From the NCBI GenBank assembly GCA_044225555.1, contig JBGAIM010000018.1, forward strand, positions 1 to 64,000: a stretch of DNA of 64,000 bases, given 5' to 3'. Positions within the stretch are counted from its first letter, which is position 1. Every line of letters begins with the position of its first letter. The stretch is from JADLHS01 sp044225555. GTDB taxonomy: Bacteria; Verrucomicrobiota; Verrucomicrobiia; Limisphaerales; JADLHS01. The notes under the pieces were generated by a model. It did no database searches, was not told where the DNA came from, and saw nothing but the letters and a program-made list of their open reading frames with translations. This document shows, in pieces, positions 34,255 through 42,834 of this stretch. The position numbers were made by a program, and so were the translations under genes.

Positions 34255-34920
34255 ATGAAAATAGACGTGCTCACTTTGTTCCCGGCCATGTTCGCCGGGC
34301 CGCTGGACGAAAGCATCATCAAACGCGCGCGGCAGGCGGGCTTGTTGGATTTGCAGTTGCACCAGTTGCGCGACTGGACGCATGACCGGCACAAGACCGT
34401 GGATGACCGGCCCTTTGGCGGTGGCCCGGGAATGTTGTTGAAGCCGGAGCCGATCTTTGAAGCGGTGGAAAGTTTGCAGCGCGAGAAAACGCGCGTGGTG
34501 CTGATGTCGCCCTCGGGACGAAAGTTCGATCAGGGCATCGCCCGGGAGCTGGCCAAGCAGGAGCATCTGCTGCTTGTCACAGGTCACTACGAAGGCTTTG
34601 ACGAGCGCATTCGTGAGGCGCTGGCAGATGACGAGTTGTCGATCGGCGACTATGTGCTGACGAATGGTGCGTTGCCGGCGATGGTGGTGATTGATGCGGT
34701 GGCGCGGTTGTTGCCCGGGGTATTGGGGGATGACGCGAGTTCGAGTGACGAATCGTTCAGTCACGGCTTGCTGGAGTATCCGCAATACACGCGGCCAGCG
34801 GAGTTTCGCGGGATGAAGGTCCCGGAGGTGTTGCAGTCCGGCAACCACGCGGAAATCGCGAAATGGCGCGCCGCGCAGGCGAAGTTGCGGACAAAAGAGC
34901 AGAGACCGGATTTGATTTAG
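34255..34920 (+). CDS. trmD: tRNA (guanine-N1)-methyltransferase
   Basis: A 221-residue SAM-dependent enzyme that methylates G37 of tRNAs to prevent frameshifting. The trefoil-knot SAM site is present: 'LLVTGHYEGFDERI' and 'LSIGDYVLTNGALPAMVVIDAVARLLPGVLG'. The N-terminus 'MKIDVLTLFPAMFAGPLDESI' and 'DDRPFGGGPGMLLKPEP' are typical. Slightly shorter than the E. coli form, truncated at the C-terminal helical end. The rplS start lies nine bases after its stop. Confidence 0.96.
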   Translation: MKIDVLTLFPAMFAGPLDESIIKRARQAGLLDLQLHQLRDWTHDRHKTVDDRPFGGGPGMLLKPEPIFEAVESLQREKTRVVLMSPSGRKFDQGIARELAKQEHLLLVTGHYEGFDERIREALADDELSIGDYVLTNGALPAMVVIDAVARLLPGVLGDDASSSDESFSHGLLEYPQYTRPAEFRGMKVPEVLQSGNHAEIAKWRAAQAKLRTKEQRPDLI

Positions 34921-34929
34921 GAAAAATTT

Positions 34930-35307
34930 ATGAACCAGGCATTGTTGGACAAAATTCAATCGGAACAGTTTCGGAAGGACGACGCCAAGTTTGGCGTGGG
35001 CGATTCCGTGAAAGTGCATACCAAGGTCGTCGAAGGCGACAAGGAACGTATTCAGATCTTTGCCGGGGTCGTCACCGGCAAGCGCGGTCGTGGGCTGAAC
35101 GAGACTTTCACCGTCCGCCGCATCAGCTATGGCGAGGGGGTGGAGCGCATTTTCCCGCTGCATTCACCGCGCGTGGACAAGATCGAAGTCGAGCGGGTTG
35201 GCGCCGTGCGTCGCGCCAAGCTGACCTACCTCCGCAAACGCCTCGGCAAGGGCGCTACGCTGGTGAAGGAGAAGGAAGAGAAGGCGGAAGCCCCGGCGAA
35301 GAAGTAA
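34930..35307 (+). CDS. rplS: ribosomal protein bL19
   Basis: A 125-residue 50S ribosomal protein at the 30S-50S interface. Diagnostic segments: 'FGVGDSVKVHTKVVEGDKERIQIFAGVVTGKRGRGLNETFTVRRISYGEGVERIFPLHSPRVDKIEV' and 'RRAKLTYLRKRLGKGA'. The Lys/Glu-rich tail of about 15 residues is an unremarkable extension. It is the last gene of the operon and is followed by an intrinsic terminator. Confidence 0.97.
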   Translation: MNQALLDKIQSEQFRKDDAKFGVGDSVKVHTKVVEGDKERIQIFAGVVTGKRGRGLNETFTVRRISYGEGVERIFPLHSPRVDKIEVERVGAVRRAKLTYLRKRLGKGATLVKEKEEKAEAPAKK

Positions 35308-35330
35308 ATTATCCGGCACCAACTTTCCCA

Positions 35331-35354
35331 GCGAGGCTTCGGCCTCGCTTTTTT
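35331..35354 (+). terminator. intrinsic terminator of the rpsP-rplS operon
   Basis: A perfect 7-bp stem GCGAGGC/GCCTCGC with the stable TTCG tetraloop (35331-35348), followed by six T (35349-35354). It begins 24 bases after the rplS stop. Confidence 0.93.
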
Positions 35355-35455
35355 GTTGGTGTGACGGACCGCCAACTGAATGCTGCCCATCTGCTCCTGA
35401 GGTCGGTCGAAAGAATCGTTGCGCCCATGCAGGGCGACGGCTTAAAGTTCGCGCC

Positions 35456-36484
35456 ATGGTCCAGTCGGCAATCGAACCCATGACCGCCAGTGATATGACT
35501 TCGATGCGCGAACTCTACATCAAAGCGTATCGCACCATGTTGCTGGCCCGCGTGCTGGACGACAAGTTCGCCAGTCTTTACCGGGCGGGCAAAATCCACG
35601 GCGGAGTCTTTCTGGGACGCGGGCAGGAGGCGTTGAGCGTTTCCATTGGGATGGCCCTGCGCGAAGGGGATATCTTCGCCCCGCTGATTCGGGACACGGC
35701 TGGACGGCTTGCTTTTGGTGAACCGATCCTCGATTCCGTTCGCACTTATCTCGGGTCTGCTGCCGGGCCGATGCGGGGCCGGGACGGCAACATCCATCGC
35801 GGACGCCCCCGCGAAGGGTTGCACGCGATGATCAGCCATCTCGGGGCCATGATTTCCGTGGTGAACGGCGGATTGTTCGCGCGCCGGATGAAGGGCATTC
35901 GCGGTACGGTGGGAGTGGCCTGCTGTGGCGACGGCGCCACCTCGACCGGTTCGTTTCACGAGGCGCTCAATCAGGCGGCGGTCGAGAAGCTCCCGCTGGT
36001 GATGGTGGTGGCGGACAACCAGTTCGCGTATTCCACCCCGACCGCGCGGCAGTTTGCCTGTGGTTCACTATTGGACCGTGCGGCTGGGTACGGGGTGGGT
36101 GGACACACTGTGGATGGAACCAACCTCGGGGATTGTCTGAGGATTGTTGGCGAGGCGGTCGCGCGGGCCCGGAGCGACCAGGGACCGCAACTTGTCGTCG
36201 CGCGACTCTTGCGGCTGTGCGGTCACGGCGAGCACGACGATTCCGGTTACATTGATCCGAGCCTGAAGAATTCACCCTTGGGACGCGATTGTCTGAAGCT
36301 GGCGGAGCAAGTCCTGGTCGAAGAACGCTGGGCGGATCCCGCCACGCTGGCAAAATGGCGCGGTGAAGTTTTGCAGAAGGCTGAAGAAGCGGTTTTGACG
36401 GTGCAGCGCGAGCCGACACCAGACCCGTATGCGGAGAAGTGGTCGGCACTCTCGACGGCGCAGCTCCAGGAAGGGAACGAGTAG
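35456..36484 (+). CDS. pdhA: pyruvate dehydrogenase E1 component, alpha subunit
   Basis: A 342-residue subunit of the thiamine-diphosphate enzyme that decarboxylates pyruvate (or a branched 2-oxo acid) and loads the lipoyl arm of E2. The ThDP motif is 'GDGATSTGSFHEALNQAAVEKLPLVMVVADNQFAYSTP', beginning GDG and ending with NQ where most members have NN. 'GRDGNIHRG' and 'HGEHDD' resemble the phosphorylation-loop region. It starts about 100 bases after the rplS terminator and is followed after nine bases by E1 beta. Substrate (pyruvate or branched-chain) is not certain from sequence. Confidence 0.92.
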   Translation: MVQSAIEPMTASDMTSMRELYIKAYRTMLLARVLDDKFASLYRAGKIHGGVFLGRGQEALSVSIGMALREGDIFAPLIRDTAGRLAFGEPILDSVRTYLGSAAGPMRGRDGNIHRGRPREGLHAMISHLGAMISVVNGGLFARRMKGIRGTVGVACCGDGATSTGSFHEALNQAAVEKLPLVMVVADNQFAYSTPTARQFACGSLLDRAAGYGVGGHTVDGTNLGDCLRIVGEAVARARSDQGPQLVVARLLRLCGHGEHDDSGYIDPSLKNSPLGRDCLKLAEQVLVEERWADPATLAKWRGEVLQKAEEAVLTVQREPTPDPYAEKWSALSTAQLQEGNE

Positions 36485-36493
36485 TTTGGCAAA

Positions 36494-37459
36494 ATGAGCA
36501 TCACCTATCTTGAAGCCATCCGGGAAGCGCAGGCCAAAGCGCTGGCGGATGATCCACGCGTTTTCATTTACGGCCAGGATGTGGGGGCGTTTGGCGGCGC
36601 GTTCAAGGCGACCAAAGGTCTGGCAACGCAATTTCCCGGACGGGTGTTGGACGCCCCGATCAGCGAGGATGCAATTGTGGGCTTGGCGGTCGGCGCCGCC
36701 ATCGAAGGGATGCGGCCGATCATTGAAATGCAGTTCGCCGATTTTTCAACCGTCGGTTTCAATCAGATCGTCAATCAGGCCGCCACGTTGTTTTGGCGGA
36801 CCAATGTGAACTGCCCCATCACGGTGCGTTTGCCATCCGGGGGTACTTCCGGGGGCGGACCCTTTCACAGCCAGAACCTGGAAACGATCTACGCGCACTA
36901 TCCAGGTTTGATCGTGTTGGCGCCGGCCACGGTCGAGGACGCCTACAGCATGTTGCTCGAAGCGGTGGCGATTGATGATCCGGTAATTTTCTGCGAGCAC
37001 AAACTGCTCTATTACCACCTCAAGGCCGAGTCGTTGCCCAAGGAAGCGCTGCCCGTGGGGAAGGCGCGCATTGCCCGCGAAGGCCGTGATCTGACGATTG
37101 TGACCTATAGCGCGATGGTGCATGAATCACTCCTCGCTGCCGATGAACTCAAATCCCAAGGCTGGGATGTCGAAGTTGTGGACTTACGTTCGGTGAAGCC
37201 GCTCGATACGGATACCGTGATGGCCAGTGTGGCGAGAACCGGTCGTTTGCTTTGTGTTGGCGAAGCGTGGCCATGGGGCGGTGTCACGGCGGAAGTCATC
37301 ACGCGGGTGGTGAGCGAAGGATACGATCTGTTGGACGCGCCCCCCGTCCGGCTTAACGCCAAGGATACCCCGGTGCCGTACCACCCGAATCTCTGGTCCG
37401 CCCATCGCCCCACTGCGCGCGCGATTGCGGAATCGGCGCGAAAAGTCTTGCAGAGTTGA
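36494..37459 (+). CDS. pdhB: pyruvate dehydrogenase E1 component, beta subunit
   Basis: A 321-residue partner of E1 alpha. It opens 'MSITYLEAIREAQAKALADDPRVFIYGQDVGAFGGAFKATKGL', and the transketolase-like fold shows 'DAPISEDAIVGLAVGAAIEGMRPIIEMQFADF' and 'PSGGTSGGGPFHSQNLETIYAHYPGL'. The C-terminal transketolase domain ends 'LLCVGEAWPWGGVTAEVITRV'. It lies between E1 alpha and E2 with short gaps. Confidence 0.94.
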   Translation: MSITYLEAIREAQAKALADDPRVFIYGQDVGAFGGAFKATKGLATQFPGRVLDAPISEDAIVGLAVGAAIEGMRPIIEMQFADFSTVGFNQIVNQAATLFWRTNVNCPITVRLPSGGTSGGGPFHSQNLETIYAHYPGLIVLAPATVEDAYSMLLEAVAIDDPVIFCEHKLLYYHLKAESLPKEALPVGKARIAREGRDLTIVTYSAMVHESLLAADELKSQGWDVEVVDLRSVKPLDTDTVMASVARTGRLLCVGEAWPWGGVTAEVITRVVSEGYDLLDAPPVRLNAKDTPVPYHPNLWSAHRPTARAIAESARKVLQS

Positions 37460-37510
37460 GTCGTGAAGCGCGTGAACAGAAATATTAACCGTAGATTCTA
37501 AACTGCCGCC

Positions 37511-38710
37511 ATGCCCCAAGTCCCCATCATCATGCCGCAGCTCGGCGAGTCCATCGCCGAGGCCACGATTGTGAGCTATCTGGTCAAGCCCGGCGATCCC
37601 GTGGAAGCGGACCAGGACATCATCGAAGTTGAAACCAACAAAGCCACGATGAACGTGGTTTCTCCGGCGCGCGGGCAATTGGGGAATTTCACGGCCCTAC
37701 TGAACGAAAGTTATCCGGTGGGCGCGGTGCTCGGCCAGATTGAAGTCACACGCGAGGAAGCCGCCCGTATCGGGCTCGACACCCAGCAAACCACCCGGGC
37801 CAAGGCTGAAGCCGCCGCGATGTCGTCGGGCGACAACGGTCGTGCCGGCGAGGCGCGCGTCAAACCAACGGTTCGCGGCTTGCCCGTGCCGGCGCATGCC
37901 GTGGGGGCGGGTTATCTGTCCCCGCGACTCAAGGCGCGCATGAACGAACTCGGTTTGCACGCGGCTGATCTGGCAGGCATCGCCGGCAGCGGTTCGGCGG
38001 GCCGCGTGACCATTGAGGACTTCGAAAAATACATCAGCAACCTGGACAAACAGAAGCTTACGCCGGCGTCCAGCATGCGCGTGGCGGTGGCCGATGCCAT
38101 GCGACGCAGTTGGACGCGCCCGCTCGCAACGGTGGGCATGCCGGTGAACATGGATCCGTTGCTCGCCCACCGCAAAGCGCAGGCGGAGAAACCAGGGCCG
38201 GCCCTCTACGGTCTGCGGGCGCTGGCGCTGGCGCTGGCGGAGAACAGCGCGCCCGCTGGACGATTGATCGGCAACAAGATCGTGCATCCGTCTTCGATTG
38301 ACGTGGGATTTGCCGTCGAAGCCGATGACGGCGTGCTGGTTCCCGTGCTTCGTAACGCGGACAAAAAGAAACTCGCTGACCTCGTTGGCCGCTACAACGA
38401 ACTCGTGGAACTGGCCCGCCAAAGAAAATTGCCCGCTGATGCCACCGGTGGATCGATTGCGACGATCACGAATTACGGGACCTTTGGTCTTACGCTGGCG
38501 ACGCCGATTCCGCTGCCTGAGCAAACGCTCGTGCTTGGGATGGGCGCGGGGCGAAAGGCCGGTCGCTGGGACGACGCGAAGGAACAGTTTGTTCCCGTCA
38601 CCGAAGCCCATCTTACCTTGAGCTTCGACCATCGGGTGTTGGACGGCGGCGCCGCCGGGCGGTTGCTGGGGCGGGTGGTGTATCTCATGATGCATCCGGC
38701 TGAGCTGTGA
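37511..38710 (+). CDS. pdhC: dihydrolipoamide acyltransferase (E2) of the pyruvate dehydrogenase complex
   Basis: A 399-residue core enzyme that accepts the acyl group from E1 and passes it to CoA. Domains: one lipoyl domain (about 1-78, lipoyl-Lys in 'EVETNKATMNV'), a linker, a peripheral-subunit-binding domain (about 135-175, 'LSPRLKARMNELGLHAADLAGIAGSGSAGRVTIEDFEKYI') and the catalytic domain (about 185-399) ending with the active site 'SFDHRVLDGGAAGRLL'. The catalytic part is somewhat shorter than usual. No E3 gene is in this cluster. The next gene overlaps its stop. Confidence 0.93.
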   Translation: MPQVPIIMPQLGESIAEATIVSYLVKPGDPVEADQDIIEVETNKATMNVVSPARGQLGNFTALLNESYPVGAVLGQIEVTREEAARIGLDTQQTTRAKAEAAAMSSGDNGRAGEARVKPTVRGLPVPAHAVGAGYLSPRLKARMNELGLHAADLAGIAGSGSAGRVTIEDFEKYISNLDKQKLTPASSMRVAVADAMRRSWTRPLATVGMPVNMDPLLAHRKAQAEKPGPALYGLRALALALAENSAPAGRLIGNKIVHPSSIDVGFAVEADDGVLVPVLRNADKKKLADLVGRYNELVELARQRKLPADATGGSIATITNYGTFGLTLATPIPLPEQTLVLGMGAGRKAGRWDDAKEQFVPVTEAHLTLSFDHRVLDGGAAGRLLGRVVYLMMHPAEL

Positions 38711-39120
38711 TCGTCACGCAAACCTCGACGCCGGCCATGCCTGACGAACTTCAATTGGCCGCCGGCAAGGTGGGCTTGGAAAAGTTCAGACGCCATATTT
38801 TCCTGTGCGCCGAGCCGACGGAAGCGAAGTGCTGTGCGCGCGAGCAGGGGCAGGCGGCTTGGGTATTTCTCAAGCAACGACTGAAGGATCTGGGCCTGGT
38901 CGGTCCCGAGCCCCTGGTGTTTCGTACCAAGGCCAATTGCTTGCGCGTGTGCGTCCGCGGCCCGATAGCGGTCGTGTATCCGGAAGGCGTCTGGTATCAT
39001 TCGTGTACACCAGAAGTGCTGGAGCAGATCATTCAGCAACATCTGATCGGTGGCCAGACGGTCGAAGCCTACGCTTTCGCCCAAAACCCGCTCGCCAAAC
39101 CCGGTTCGACAAAGAGTTAG
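38707..39120 (+). CDS. thioredoxin-like [2Fe-2S] ferredoxin
   Basis: A 137-residue protein of the thioredoxin-fold [2Fe-2S] family (NuoE/CbiW-like). Candidate ligands are in 'IFLCAEPTEAKCCAREQG' and 'KANCLRVCVRGPIAVVYPEGVWYHSC'. The GTG at 38707 overlaps the E2 stop (GTGA), suggesting coupling; an ATG at 38737 is an alternative. It may supply electrons or sense redox state near the dehydrogenase complex, but this is inference from position. Confidence 0.8.
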   Translation: MIVTQTSTPAMPDELQLAAGKVGLEKFRRHIFLCAEPTEAKCCAREQGQAAWVFLKQRLKDLGLVGPEPLVFRTKANCLRVCVRGPIAVVYPEGVWYHSCTPEVLEQIIQQHLIGGQTVEAYAFAQNPLAKPGSTKS

Positions 39121-39171
39121 ACAAGCCTTTTTGGCCTTGGTATAAGCTGTCAATTCGCAGGCAATTACGCC

Positions 39172-39771
39172 ATGGCCCGGCTACTAAAGAAAAGCGGGAC
39201 GGGTGAACCTGAAGTTCTTGAACTGAACCTCGGGGTTAATCACTTCGGTCGTAATCCGGAGAACCACTTCCCGATTGATCACCCGACGGTTTCGTCCCTC
39301 CACTGCGACATTACCCTGACGGCTGATGGCGTGTTGTTGCATGACCATGGCTCGACCAATGGGACGTTCATCGACGGGCAACCCGTCCGGCAAGGGGTGT
39401 TGCTGCCCGGGCAGACGGTCCGACTGGGCGACGTTGAGCTGTTCGTGGAAACGACGGACGTGCATATCGCCATTCCGGAGATCGAGCGGGTCATCCCAAC
39501 CCCGCCAGTCGTGCTGCCGGACGGTGCGATGTTGTGTCCGCGTCACCCGACCGCGACTGTCACGCATCGCTGCACCCATTGCCACTCCGTGCTCTGCGAT
39601 GAATGTGTCACGCGCCTCCGTCGCCGAGGCGGTCAGACGCTAAAGCTTTGCGCGTTGTGCAGTCATGCCGTCGAATTGATTGCCGCCGAGAAGCCGAAGA
39701 AGAAGGGATTCCTCGCCAAGCTTACCGCTACGATCAAGCTGCCGTTCCTGCGCGGACGAAAAGGCAACTGA
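39172..39771 (+). CDS. FHA-domain protein with C-terminal zinc-binding motif
   Basis: A 199-residue cytoplasmic protein. The FHA domain (about 20-95, phosphothreonine binding) shows 'NHFGRNPENHFPIDHPTVSSLHCDI' and 'DHGSTNGTFIDGQPV', with the Arg, Ser and Asn of the phosphopeptide pocket. Residues about 120-165 form a B-box-like zinc site, 'CPRHPTATVTHRCTHCHSVLCDECV' followed by 'LCALCSH', an uncommon fusion. A basic tail follows. No Ser/Thr kinase gene is adjacent. A possible -10-like TATAAG lies about 30 bases upstream. Confidence 0.82.
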   Translation: MARLLKKSGTGEPEVLELNLGVNHFGRNPENHFPIDHPTVSSLHCDITLTADGVLLHDHGSTNGTFIDGQPVRQGVLLPGQTVRLGDVELFVETTDVHIAIPEIERVIPTPPVVLPDGAMLCPRHPTATVTHRCTHCHSVLCDECVTRLRRRGGQTLKLCALCSHAVELIAAEKPKKKGFLAKLTATIKLPFLRGRKGN

Positions 39772-39806
39772 TTCGCCACGAGCGTGCGCTCCGCGCCAGT
39801 GCAGAC

Positions 39807-40760
39807 TTAGTTTGAACGGTATTGTGATAATCGGTCCACGCGACGGGCCATTTCGCTCGTGTAATGCCTGCCCAGTGTCTCTTTGTGCTGCTCAATCCAT
39901 TCGCTCAATTTCACCGTGCCGCGCGGTGGGGCCGCTACGCACAACCGGCCTTCCATCAAGCCCTGAATTTCCTCGCGGGTGATGACCACATCTCCCACCA
40001 ACCGGCCGATCAAGCGACAAGCCCAATACCCGGCATTTGGCGGAATACCAACGACGATGCTTTTCGTGCCAAGCGCTCGCTTGATGGTCCGAACCAAATC
40101 CCGGTACGTGAAAGTTTCCGGCCCGACGGCCTCAATAATTTCATCCCGGTCGCTGAGAGCTGCTTGGGTCGCAAGGGCGGCGAAGTCGTTGACGTGAATC
40201 GGTTGCAACCGGTAATCGCCCCGGCCAAACACGCCAAAGATCGGCAGGCGCCGCAACGACCAGGCAATGTTGTTGATCAGGACGTCTTCCTTTCCGAACA
40301 ACACCGTTGGTCGCAGGATGCAGTGGGACAAGCCGAGGGCCTTCAGTGCCGACTCCAACTCGCCCTTGCCCGAAAAGTAAGGCAGGGGCGAGCGGACATC
40401 CGGGTTGGTGATGCTGACATGAACAATTCGGCTCACACCGGCTGCGCGCGCGGCTTGGAAAAGAATTTTTGTGTTTGCCACGGCGGTTTGATGGGAAAAG
40501 AGCCGATGATCAAATCGCACCCAATAGGTATTGATCAACACCTCCACGCCCTGAAGTGAATTCCGCAACCGGTCCGGCTGTTCGAAATGGAACGGAAACG
40601 CCTTGACTCGATTGCCGAACGGATTTGGCCGGTTCAGCGAGTTGGTCAAAGTGATCACCTCGTGGCCCTGGTCAAGGAGGCCACAGGTGATGTAGCGTCC
40701 CGAATAGCCAAACGCGCCGGTCACGGCAACTTTGAGTCGGGAAGACTGCGGAGATTTCAT
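39807..40760 (-). CDS. SDR/NmrA-like NAD(P)-binding epimerase-type protein
   Basis: A 317-residue Rossmann protein. The dinucleotide motif 'VAVTGAFGYSGRYIT' starts at about residue 12; 'FGKEDVLINNIAWSLRRLPIFGVFGRGDYRLQPIHVNDFA' is typical of the atypical SDR/complex-I-associated family. The catalytic YxxxK pair is not evident, which suits an atypical SDR. The ATG at 40760 overlaps the stop of the TIGR01777 gene. It is the last gene of the GbsR-led cluster. Confidence 0.85.
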   Translation of the reverse strand: MKSPQSSRLKVAVTGAFGYSGRYITCGLLDQGHEVITLTNSLNRPNPFGNRVKAFPFHFEQPDRLRNSLQGVEVLINTYWVRFDHRLFSHQTAVANTKILFQAARAAGVSRIVHVSITNPDVRSPLPYFSGKGELESALKALGLSHCILRPTVLFGKEDVLINNIAWSLRRLPIFGVFGRGDYRLQPIHVNDFAALATQAALSDRDEIIEAVGPETFTYRDLVRTIKRALGTKSIVVGIPPNAGYWACRLIGRLVGDVVITREEIQGLMEGRLCVAAPPRGTVKLSEWIEQHKETLGRHYTSEMARRVDRLSQYRSN

Positions 40761-41698
40761 GAGCGCGATAGATTTTCGATGGCAGATTTGAAATGCTCGA
40801 ACTTGAATTTGAAGCCACTGCCTAGCAAACGCCCCGGCACAACGCGGCGGCTTTTGAAAATCAACTCTGTCTCCGTGCGCAGAAAGAAAGCACCGATTTC
40901 CAGCATCCACTCGGTCGCCGGTAAACCGATGGGCATGCCGCACAGGTCACGAAAGATTTTCATCATCTCCCGGTTTGGTAGCGGATTCGGTGCGCATTGA
41001 TTGACCGGCCCGGCCAGGTCGTCATGCGCGATGATCCATTCGATGGCCCGGCAGAAATCCTCGACATGAATCCACGACACGAACTGATTCCCGCTGCCTT
41101 GCCGCCCGCCGAGGCCGAGTTTGGTCAAGCGCCGCAACACTGGGAACACGCTGTTTCGCCCGAGCCCCAATACCATTGAAGTGCGCAGGGCGACTTTTCT
41201 GGTTTTTGGGGTTTCGGCTTCATCGAGTGTTCGCTCCCAAGCCTGCGCGACCTCGACGGAGAACGCATCCTTCGCATCCACCGCCGAATCCATGTCCTGA
41301 CTCGACTCGTCATGTGGCTTGCCGAACGTGTGCGTGTAAACCGTCGCCGTGCTGGAATTGAGCCAGACGCGCGGCGGCGTTTTGCACTGGGCGATGGCCT
41401 CGCCGACGACGCGCGTCGAATTCACCCGCGACTCCATGATGTCGCGGCGGTTCTTCGCAGTGTACCGGCAGTCCACGGAGCGTCCGGTGAGATTGACCAC
41501 GGCGGTCGTGCCTTCCAGTTCCTGTGCCCAGTCGCCGAGTGATTTGGTATCCCACGCGACTTCGCGCACGCCATCGGTCCGCGACTTTGGTGACCGCGTA
41601 AGAATAACCACCTGCCAGCCGAGTGCGGAAAAGTGTTTTGCCAGTTCGCCGCCGAGAAACCCCGAACCGCCCGCGAGAATTATTTTGCTGGTGTTCAT
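40757..41698 (-). CDS. TIGR01777 family epimerase (SulA/YfcH-like)
   Basis: A 313-residue Rossmann protein of unknown substrate. Motifs: 'IILAGGSGFLGGELAKHF' (NADP binding), 'VVNLTGRSVDCRYTAKNRRDIMESRVNSTRVVGEAI', 'NSSTATVYTH', 'LRTSMVLG', and a C-terminal DUF1731 region 'PTEWMLEIGAFFLRTETELIFKSRRVVPGRLLGSGF'. It overlaps the downstream SDR gene and the upstream 52-residue gene by ATGA on each side, so it is strictly coupled. Confidence 0.9.
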   Translation of the reverse strand: MNTSKIILAGGSGFLGGELAKHFSALGWQVVILTRSPKSRTDGVREVAWDTKSLGDWAQELEGTTAVVNLTGRSVDCRYTAKNRRDIMESRVNSTRVVGEAIAQCKTPPRVWLNSSTATVYTHTFGKPHDESSQDMDSAVDAKDAFSVEVAQAWERTLDEAETPKTRKVALRTSMVLGLGRNSVFPVLRRLTKLGLGGRQGSGNQFVSWIHVEDFCRAIEWIIAHDDLAGPVNQCAPNPLPNREMMKIFRDLCGMPIGLPATEWMLEIGAFFLRTETELIFKSRRVVPGRLLGSGFKFKFEHFKSAIENLSRS

Positions 41699-41853
41699 GG
41701 CATTTCGAAAAAGGCTTTCGTTCGATGCGAACGACGTTTTGGCTTTGGCTCAGGGTCGCTGGTTGGCGCGACTTGCTTTGTCACGCAGCCCAGCGTGAGC
41801 AACAGCTTCAATCGCAGCCAGAAGTTTCCGCGCTCGTGGTGTGTGGCAATCAT
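41695..41853 (-). CDS. 52-residue translationally coupled miniprotein
   Basis: A small frame with ATG at 41853 and TGA at 41695-41697. Its start overlaps the stop of the DCC gene (ATGA, 41850-41853) and its stop overlaps the start of the TIGR01777 gene (ATGA, 41695-41698). Such perfect double coupling is hard to explain by chance. The protein begins MIATHHERGNFWLRLKLLLT, has a short hydrophobic patch ending LGCVTKQ and a basic, Pro/Lys/Arg-rich tail ending FFEMP. No family is recognised. It may be a membrane-associated or regulatory peptide. Confidence 0.65.
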   Translation of the reverse strand: MIATHHERGNFWLRLKLLLTLGCVTKQVAPTSDPEPKPKRRSHRTKAFFEMP

Positions 41854-42257
41854 GACTTGTCTCCTTTGCTCTTAATGCAGCTGCTGATCGTGCAGTATCG
41901 GTTTCGGGCAATGACACGATAGCCAGCCCGCAGCGGGATCATTGCGCCAGGAATTTTGCTCGCGAACCACAGCGGCCAGAGCCACCAGATGTATTTTGCC
42001 AGAAAGGCCGCCGCGTCCGCGCCGCTAAGCACGCGCAGGTCGGGTAACAGAAGGCGCATCTCGGTCAGCAACTCCGCCTCTGGCAAATTGAGACGTGTTT
42101 TGACCCACGGGGTTTGGAGGGGAACAAAACCAAAGCCACGACGGAGCAGGGGACGTTGAACGCGTTGCAGCCAGCGCAGGCAGAAGGCGCAGTCGCCATC
42201 GTAGTAAACCCAGCCTGCGACGGGTGCGGCGGTGATGTCAGTCATTTCCGTATGCAC
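41850..42257 (-). CDS. DCC (DUF393) thiol-disulfide oxidoreductase family protein
   Basis: A 135-residue protein of the DCC family. The defining motif 'VYYDGDCAFCLRWLQRV' lies at about residues 17-33 with Cys pair DGDCAFC, and a hydrophobic segment 'YIWWLWPLWFASKIPGAMIPLRAGYRVIARNRY' follows, matching the family's C-terminal half. An in-frame ATG four codons later is an alternative start. It starts 30 bases after the GbsR-like stop and overlaps the 52-residue gene. Confidence 0.88.
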   Translation of the reverse strand: MHTEMTDITAAPVAGWVYYDGDCAFCLRWLQRVQRPLLRRGFGFVPLQTPWVKTRLNLPEAELLTEMRLLLPDLRVLSGADAAAFLAKYIWWLWPLWFASKIPGAMIPLRAGYRVIARNRYCTISSCIKSKGDKS

Positions 42258-42287
42258 AGAAATAGCTTTCCAAATAAAAAGGCGGAC

Positions 42288-42821
42288 TCAACTCCCAAGA
42301 CCAAGAACCTTGAGGACTTTGTCGCCGAGCTTCACAAACTTGACCATTGCGGTGGTTGGCCATTGGCGCACCTGCACATACCAAGCCGTCGTGGTTTCAA
42401 AAAAATTGTGGAGGTCTCTGAGCTTCTGCTCGGTGAATTCGTCGGTTTCCTTGTCCTTCTCGGCCGCTTCGATACATTCGCGCAACATGCGCATGGTGGG
42501 GTCAATCTCGCGCTTTTTGCGCTCGTCCAGCACCACCCGGAACATCTCCCACACATCCTTCATGCTCTCGAAGTGATCGCGCGAATCGCCGAGCACATGG
42601 ACGCGCTTCACGATGCCCCAGCCTTGAAGTTCCTTCAGACTGTTGCTGACGTTTGAGCGCGCCACGTTCAGAGTGTCAGCGATGTCTTCGGCATGGAGTG
42701 GCTTGGGCGAAATGAAGAGCAGGGCGTGAATCTGGGCCACGGTGCGGTTGATGCCCCAGCGCGTGCCCATCTCACCCCAGTGGAGGATGAACTTCTGTTG
42801 CACTGAACTGAGCGTTGGCAT
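42288..42821 (-). CDS. GbsR/MarR-type transcriptional regulator
   Basis: A 177-residue winged-helix regulator. The DNA-binding part is 'INRTVAQIHALLFISPKPLHAEDIADTLNVARSNVSNSLKELQGWGIVKRVHVLGDSRDHFE', as in the GbsR branch. The C-terminal half is helical and charged. It is the first gene of the DCC-TIGR01777-SDR cluster on the same strand. A perfect 16-bp palindrome (42835-42850) lies 13 bases before its start codon, fitting autoregulation. Confidence 0.9.
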   Translation of the reverse strand: MPTLSSVQQKFILHWGEMGTRWGINRTVAQIHALLFISPKPLHAEDIADTLNVARSNVSNSLKELQGWGIVKRVHVLGDSRDHFESMKDVWEMFRVVLDERKKREIDPTMRMLRECIEAAEKDKETDEFTEQKLRDLHNFFETTTAWYVQVRQWPTTAMVKFVKLGDKVLKVLGLGS

Positions 42822-42834
42822 GTGATTCCGTTAT

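Noticed and set aside
33919..35163. Minus-strand frame antisense to rpsP-rplS
   Set aside because: Overlaps four well-known genes on the other strand and has no domain signature.
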